Below are positions 58,131 to 64,000 of a stretch of 64,000 bases of DNA, in pieces; within the stretch, counting starts at the first letter, position 1; every line of letters starts with the position of its first letter. Under the pieces are notes generated by a model. The model was not told the origin of the DNA. It saw only the letters and a list, made by a program, of their open reading frames with translations, and searched no databases. Origin of the DNA: Nautilus pompilius (taxonomy: Eukaryota > Mollusca > Cephalopoda > Nautilida > Nautilidae). Made by a program: the position numbers and the translations under genes. The DNA lies in NCBI GenBank assembly GCA_018389105.1, contig JACATO010002131.1, forward strand, positions 747,501 to 811,500. Reading direction: 5' to 3'.

Positions 58131-61100
58131 TTTTTACTTCGCGCAGTTGCTAGACATATCCATGAGTTCTAAAACTAGGGTATGCCAGCTATGGTGGCTA
58201 TTATGAGCGAGAAAAGTGCATGTTTCTGGCAAAAAAGTAAACCAGACTTCACAAAATATGATGTTACACTTTTGGGTAATTTTAATAACTGTGTTCATCA
58301 CTGTGTTTAGTTTTGATTTCTTGGAACGATGCTTTAGACACCAGCCTTCATCAGTAGATGATGCTTGTTGATGCTCCTAGACAAGCCCGTTGGTGAGAGG
58401 AAGGGGATAAATAAATTATGTTTATCACTGTTTCTAAGTTAATATAGTCTGTGAAAAATAATAAAATAATCTTAAAGAAAAGGATTGGTCAGGATGGTAC
58501 CACACTTTTGAAATACATGATGTGAAGTCTTCCTCCCCCCCTCCATTTTTTTTTTCAAAAACATTATCAAGAGGGCTTGGATTTATAGGAAGCCAGGGTT
58601 TTAGCTAACCCATATTCCTGCTGAATATGGCAAAACCATAGCTTTTTTTTGTCAAGAAGAAACAAAACAGCTTTGTGTGAATAATATTTTGAACTTTGGT
58701 ATTGGTTTTAATATTGTTATTTTTTTTTAAAAAACTTAATTTAAAAAAATGCTGATGGCAGTCTTCAAAATATCAATATATGCAAGTATTCAATTATTTT
58801 TAATGCATATTTGATGATTAGTGATTATAGCATTGAAGCAGGGCCATTAACACCAATGTTACATGCTTTAAACTTCATAGATTTAGGGTGCATGTTCTCT
58901 CTGCTGAATTTCTGCAGTTCAACACGTTTCATTCAACTCACCGGCAGATTTGGCTGAAGACCAATCTTTATAACCATAAAATTTGTTTGAAATATAGTTT
59001 ATTGAGCTTTAATTTTGCACAACAGCGGATGGAGGAGGAGGAGGAGGGGGATAGGATTAAATAGTAAAATTGCACGTTGTTAGCCAGAATAATAACGCGT
59101 TCTTAAATGAAATGGTGATGCCCTTTCGGTGAAGTAGGGAAATGTAACTTATAGCTCATTTGCCATTTATGTTTGGAGTGCACTGTAAAGAGCAATATTT
59201 ATAAGTGGTACCTGTGGAGTAATTGCGTCATTTTAGTAATGACTGTCCAGGCTGAGTGCGTTAAAAAGTCTTTGTTGTGATTATGCCATGAAATGAACTT
59301 CTCCTATGTGCATTATTGTTTTTAGTTTTTTTTTTAAAATTTTTTTTAAAAATATTTTAAGATAAGTGAATGAGTTTCTAAAGGAATACTTAATATGTCT
59401 CATGTTACTGGTAAACACACATTGCATGAGAAGTTTGAATAATATATTTAGCGACCCCCTCCCGATGGTGAGATCATAGCCAGAAGCGATGTTTATTCAT
59501 TGCTGCTTAATGCACAGAGGGGCAAAGCTCGAAGCATGTGACATTTAGGTTCGTGTTTTTCTTTTCAGGACACTAAAGAACAATGAACCATCATTAAATT
59601 GATTAAGTAGAGAGTGAGGCTCTGTGTGTGTGTGTGTGCGTGTGCACATGTGTGGTGTACCAATAAAGGTTGTGCTGTAAGGGAACTTTTAAAACCCCCA
59701 AAACTGTGGCAGGTTTCATCATGCTTTAATGTGCCATACAAGTGGAAGTGAACTGCAACCCCGTTGTTAAGAGTTTTGAATGTAGTTTTCAACTAACAAC
59801 CCGATGATGGCAGAAGGGAGAGATCACCAAAGTTAGGCTTACTGGTTGGTTTTTACTTCTAGTAGGGAGATGGAAATCTGTAACCTTCTGTAACAACCTT
59901 TTTTTTTTATTATTTAAAAAAATTATAGGCGTTTTTGCTTCTTAGATGTGTATTGCTGATTGCATATCCTAGCAGTTGGGGCACATTGGAAGAAAAGCTT
60001 AAAACTGTGTTGTCATTCAGTGCGCCAAAACCGCCAAAGTGGGCCTTCACAACTGATATCTGTACCAAGGTGGTGGTTGGTTTGCTTGTTTTTTTTAGAA
60101 GATATTTCAAAGGTGGTTATAGAGAAACCTCAGGTGTAGTTGGTCGACAAGCAGTTCCTGCTGCCATCACTTGGTGATAGGTGGTTTGTTAGTTTTGACT
60201 CAGCGGCAGTCAACACAAGGTGTGACCGAAAAGTATTAAGAATTTGAGAGCATGCAAGTGAATCGCATGCTGTGACTGGAGTGAAAGTGTTTCTGATGAT
60301 AGTATGCCTTGAACTTGATTTTTAATTTGAAAAAAAAGAAAGAATTGATTCAGTGGTTTGTCTGACTTGTTGATGCACATTTTCTCTTTTTACTTAATGA
60401 CGTCGTGCAGTGTTTTCTGTGATTCTTGGTAATCTTGAGAAAATGAGAACTCTTGCATATTTCTGATTTTGAATGTGCATCACCTTTGGTTACGGTTGTA
60501 CGTTCCAGTCTTGATACTATTGTACTTCATCAGTCTGCAATTTGTGGTAAGACGTCACAATAAATGGGTGTTTAAGATGCTGCTGCTGCAGATGACTGTG
60601 GCCATGTCTGATGCTGGATCGAGATCATGAATTAGTGCTTGGTTCAGAGACAAGGGGGAAAAAAAGGGGGGTCTCATAACAGATAGATTAAAGGTCCAAC
60701 TGTGTTAGCCCATTTATATAGCTTTAACTTTTGAATCTTTGGTCATATTGTTACATGATTTAACCTTTTTTTAATATTTGCATTAGTAGGTTATGGCTTA
60801 TTATAGCCATGTTTGAATTAGCATTACTGGTAATCATCTGCTTCAAAGTGTGATTTGATACACATTCTAAGCAAGCATGAAGTAACATCAAGTCTTTGTA
60901 ATCTGTTTTAGTATGTGTATACACGTAATGTAGTGGTAGGTAGGAAATACAAAAAGAGCATTGCAGCATAAGCTTTGTTGATGGAAATTGTAGCAAAAGG
61001 TAGGCGTAAACTCACCTGCATCATCTCTATAGTGAGGACAAACAGGGTTTCTAATGATTCTATTGATCAAACAGACCCTAGGGCCGGTTTTTAATGAGGA

Positions 61101-64000
61101 TCAGGTGATTTAATGAAGCTAAAAATAGAATGCTTTTGCTCAGCTCAGTTTAGCTTATGGTGATGGCAGTAATAACAGACACATGAAAATTAACATAATA
61201 ATTAAAAAAAAAACATTTTTCTTTACCAAAAAAAAAAACAGGATATGGGTAAAAAAATCGTTTCTTTACATTTAACAGGGTCTGCTTAGACTTAAAAAAT
61301 CAACAATCTTTTTTTATTTTATGTTTATCGGTTTTTGTTGTCACTTTTTTAAAGTTAATTTTTACTCTTGTTTCCATTTTAAAAAAAATGCAATGGCTTT
61401 GTTTTAGCTGCATTTGTTAACCCTTTAGGAGTGTATTTTAAAAGAAAGTTGAAATCTTGAACCTGCACTGACATGTTGTTCTAATCTGTCAACTTGCTTC
61501 AGTGACTTGCCTAGATGCTCTTAGGCTTGCTGGACATTGCTTTTTAGTTTTACCTTGGAGATAAATTTAATAGTTAATTTGAATATCTTGGCAATGAGTT
61601 AAGTGCTTTTGTTTATTACTACTGCCTGCTTTATCCTCTCCTTAACCGTCTCGTTTAATTCCATTGCTCTCCCTCGATTTTTTCCTTAGCTCATTATTCC
61701 TCGAAAAATTGCAAATGAAGATATTCAATAAAAACAAAATCATTACTTTTAGTAAAAAAAAAAAGAAATCAACTAAAAGGAAGTGACTACTAATAATAAC
61801 CATTCTAGTTTTCTCTGGTTTATTTTTGTAGGGTTATTCATTTTAACTAATATTTATGAAAAAGCCTCAATTCTCTATGTAGCATGTATCAGTTTTAACC
61901 CCTCTTGTACTGTCTCAGCCTAGAAGCTTCAGTTGGCTGCTGTATATTTAGTCAACATTCTGACAATGCAAAACATATGGGGTTTCAGTGATATGCTAAT
62001 TTATCATTACAGATGTTTATATTAACAAAGAACATACTATGTATCACACTTCTATTGCTCAACCTGTGCTGACTAATATAGATTTGAAGGGTAGTAGGGT
62101 GCAAATGCATACCAGATGACATACAGAGTTTAAGATTTAACATCGTATATGTAATAAGTAATATAGATTATTAGTTTTCATTCTGCAATCATTGTTGCCT
62201 CTAGAAACCAGACCATTAGTCGGGAATTTCCCACCACTCTGTTAATAGCACAAGCAAGAGAACTTGTTTTGGTGATATTTTTCTGTTGTCATCATCTGAG
62301 AAAGATTGTTAAAAAACAGGTTTTTTTTAAAGTTAGCTCAGGCATTTCCCACCTAACTGTCCAGGTTCTATAAGTGGTATATTAGTTATTGCAGGTCATT
62401 GTGAATGGGGTTCATTTTCTTGAATTGTTCAAAGAAAGATAACTTGCTGGAATATTCTGTTTATCAATATGTTGATATTTTGAGGGTCTTCTCTTCTCTT
62501 CTCTTTTTAAAAAACAGGGTTATGTTATTTGATAGAATTTTGTCCTGTAAATAATGGGACAACCTGCCTATTTCTCCTTTCTGTTGTAATCAATTTTATT
62601 TGCATGACTATACCAGCAAGTGCCAGCTAGATGCTGTGTGGATAGTGAAGTAAAACTATAGCCATTGCAATAATCAGGTGAATAGCCCTGGGCTTTTTTC
62701 CTGAGTGTCATTGTAATCCATTGTGAAAAGACAGCAGAAGATTATCCACTCTTGGTGGGAATTTACTAAGCAGCACTGAGTATCCAATTTGAAAATGAAG
62801 CTATGGTCCAAACTGTCAGAAGCATTGTTTTATGAAATAAGAAAGAAAAGAAAAGAAAAAATAGGGTAGCACATTCTATTGTACTTTTATTACTTAAAAA
62901 TAAGTTTCAGTCGTCTAAAATATGTATTTTGTCATCACACGATTGCTTTCTGGTGATCATTTTCATTGAATTCTTATTATCATTATTTTATGCATATGTT
63001 TGCCAAGACTTAGATAAATAAAGCGAACAGGTAATTGGATAACATAAAATTTGTTTTATTGCAGTTCAGCAGTTTCCAAATTATTGGTTGCAAAGTGGGC
63101 AGAGTCACGGTTGTTTTTATGCAGTATATAATCTGACTGATGTTGGTATATAGCCTATTTTCTGAGGGGGGGGTGAATCTGGTACTGCAACTGTAGTCAT
63201 ACAGTTAAGTTTAAAATTTCTTATGGTGTACTTGGCGCTTAGTCATCATTGCACACACTCACTCACACACACTTTCTCCCCCCCTCTCTCTCTCTTTCAG
63301 AGCTCACAAGTAAAGTTCGTGTACTTTTAGCCATCTGCTTTGATTCTTTGTGCTCAATTTCACATGCAGCGCACTCATCAAGTGTCTGCTTTCAATCCAG
63401 TCATTTCGACACTACTCTGAGTCCTGATTAAAGCTCTCAGCCAAGTGAAGTTTGTTATTGGCAGTCGAATAATCTGGTCTCTTGGTTTAAACTGTCTGTC
63501 CATCTGCCTGTCTTCATTGAGGTTTGCTAAAGCAAGCTATTGATGGATAGCTGGTAATTTGGTAAGGAAAAATCAAAGTTTGGAAGATGGCAAAGAATAT
63601 AGACCATTATGACATAGCTTAGTTCATTAATCCTGTGTCTTGGTTAACAGCCTTCTGTTTCTGGTTGATTTATTTGGATTTTTTTAGTCAAAACATTTAT
63701 TATTCCACAATGCTAAGGTTAAAAGATAAGGCCCTTATTTATTTTTGTTAGATATACTTGGGGTGGGCAGACAAAGGAACGACAAAAAATGCTGGCTAAC
63801 CTAAGTTTCAACTTTGTATCATTAATAATAAATGAGATCCTTTTTTATATGGATATTTTCTGTAATAAAAAGTTTTTTTTTTTTAAATTTATTAATGTAC
63901 ACAGTGCTAGAAAAACTTCTGGAACCATAGGAAAACAGATATTTTGGTTGGTAACAATAAAGCCAGCTATTTAATAATTCTTTTAGTCCGTATATTTTGC
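58131..64000 (+). other. CERT1: CERT1 intron 1, distal part
   Basis: AT-rich, CpG-poor sequence with homopolymer tracts, (TG)n near 59625 and CT runs near 63280. A TTTCAG acceptor-like site ends at 63300, but the sequence after it does not encode CERT PH-domain residues. One piggyBac-like MITE lies at 61.9 kb. The next CERT1 exon must lie beyond the window. Confidence 0.6.
61899..62128. mobile_element. piggyBac-like MITE, copy 2
   Basis: A 230-bp copy bounded by TTAA at 61895-61898 and 62129-62132. The left end reads CCCCTCTTGTACTG; the right end on the minus strand reads ACTCTGTATGTCATC. It shares TTGGCTGCTGTATATTTAGT and GAAGGGTAGTAGGGTGCAAA with copy 1 at 41.66 kb, in the same orientation. 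Confidence 0.72.

Noticed and set aside
63285-63420. Acceptor-like TTTCAG followed by an open frame, as CERT1 exon 2
   Set aside because: The encoded residues do not resemble the second half of the CERT PH domain.
1-64000. CRISPR arrays, bacterial operons, rRNA or functional tRNA genes
   Set aside because: None was seen. The tRNA-like boxes found belong to dispersed SINE copies with degenerate heads.

Overview
This window is eukaryotic and looks like an invertebrate, most probably lophotrochozoan (mollusc-like) chromosome. Two conserved animal genes are split by AT-rich introns, diverse DNA transposons and tRNA-derived SINEs fill the introns, and CpG content differs sharply between gene bodies and the intergenic gap. 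The species cannot be fixed from sequence alone.

Region 1 (about 1-14 kb, + strand) holds a complete set of coding exons for the Y-family translesion DNA polymerase kappa (POLK). There are 11 coding exons between 434 and 13789. Joined at GT/AG sites whose phases agree throughout, they give 889 residues. The catalytic motifs, the little-finger domain, two UBZ4-type zinc fingers and a C-terminal PCNA-binding-like motif are all readable. The introns carry a short hAT-like element with a perfect 8-bp target duplication, SINE copies, an ATT microsatellite and a G-quadruplex-like run.

Region 2 (about 14-29 kb) is intergenic. I recognise no gene in it. It is rich in CpG, contains a 1-kb GA/GACGACAG minisatellite (16.66-17.64 kb), an orphan CpG-dense island (about 20-20.5 kb) and a CT-rich TTCATCCTTC minisatellite (26.8-27.2 kb).

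Region 3 (about 29-64 kb, + strand) begins with the promoter and first coding exon (29314-29550) of the ceramide transfer protein CERT1 (COL4A3BP/GPBP), covering the start of its PH domain. No second exon was found, so the remaining 34.4 kb reads as one large first intron, cut by the window edge. This intron holds a decayed hAT transposon (35.67-40.70 kb) with a mariner element nested inside the hAT transposase intron, two decayed Tc1-like copies, two short piggyBac-like elements with TTAA ends, a decayed L1/Tx1-like LINE on the minus strand (54.6-58.1 kb), and SINEs.

POLK and CERT1 are also neighbours in vertebrates, but there they are head-to-head over a shared promoter. Here they are head-to-tail on the same strand. 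This altered microsynteny, the CpG step at the gene boundaries and the nested transposons are the main points of interest. I found no evidence of a wholly new biological system.
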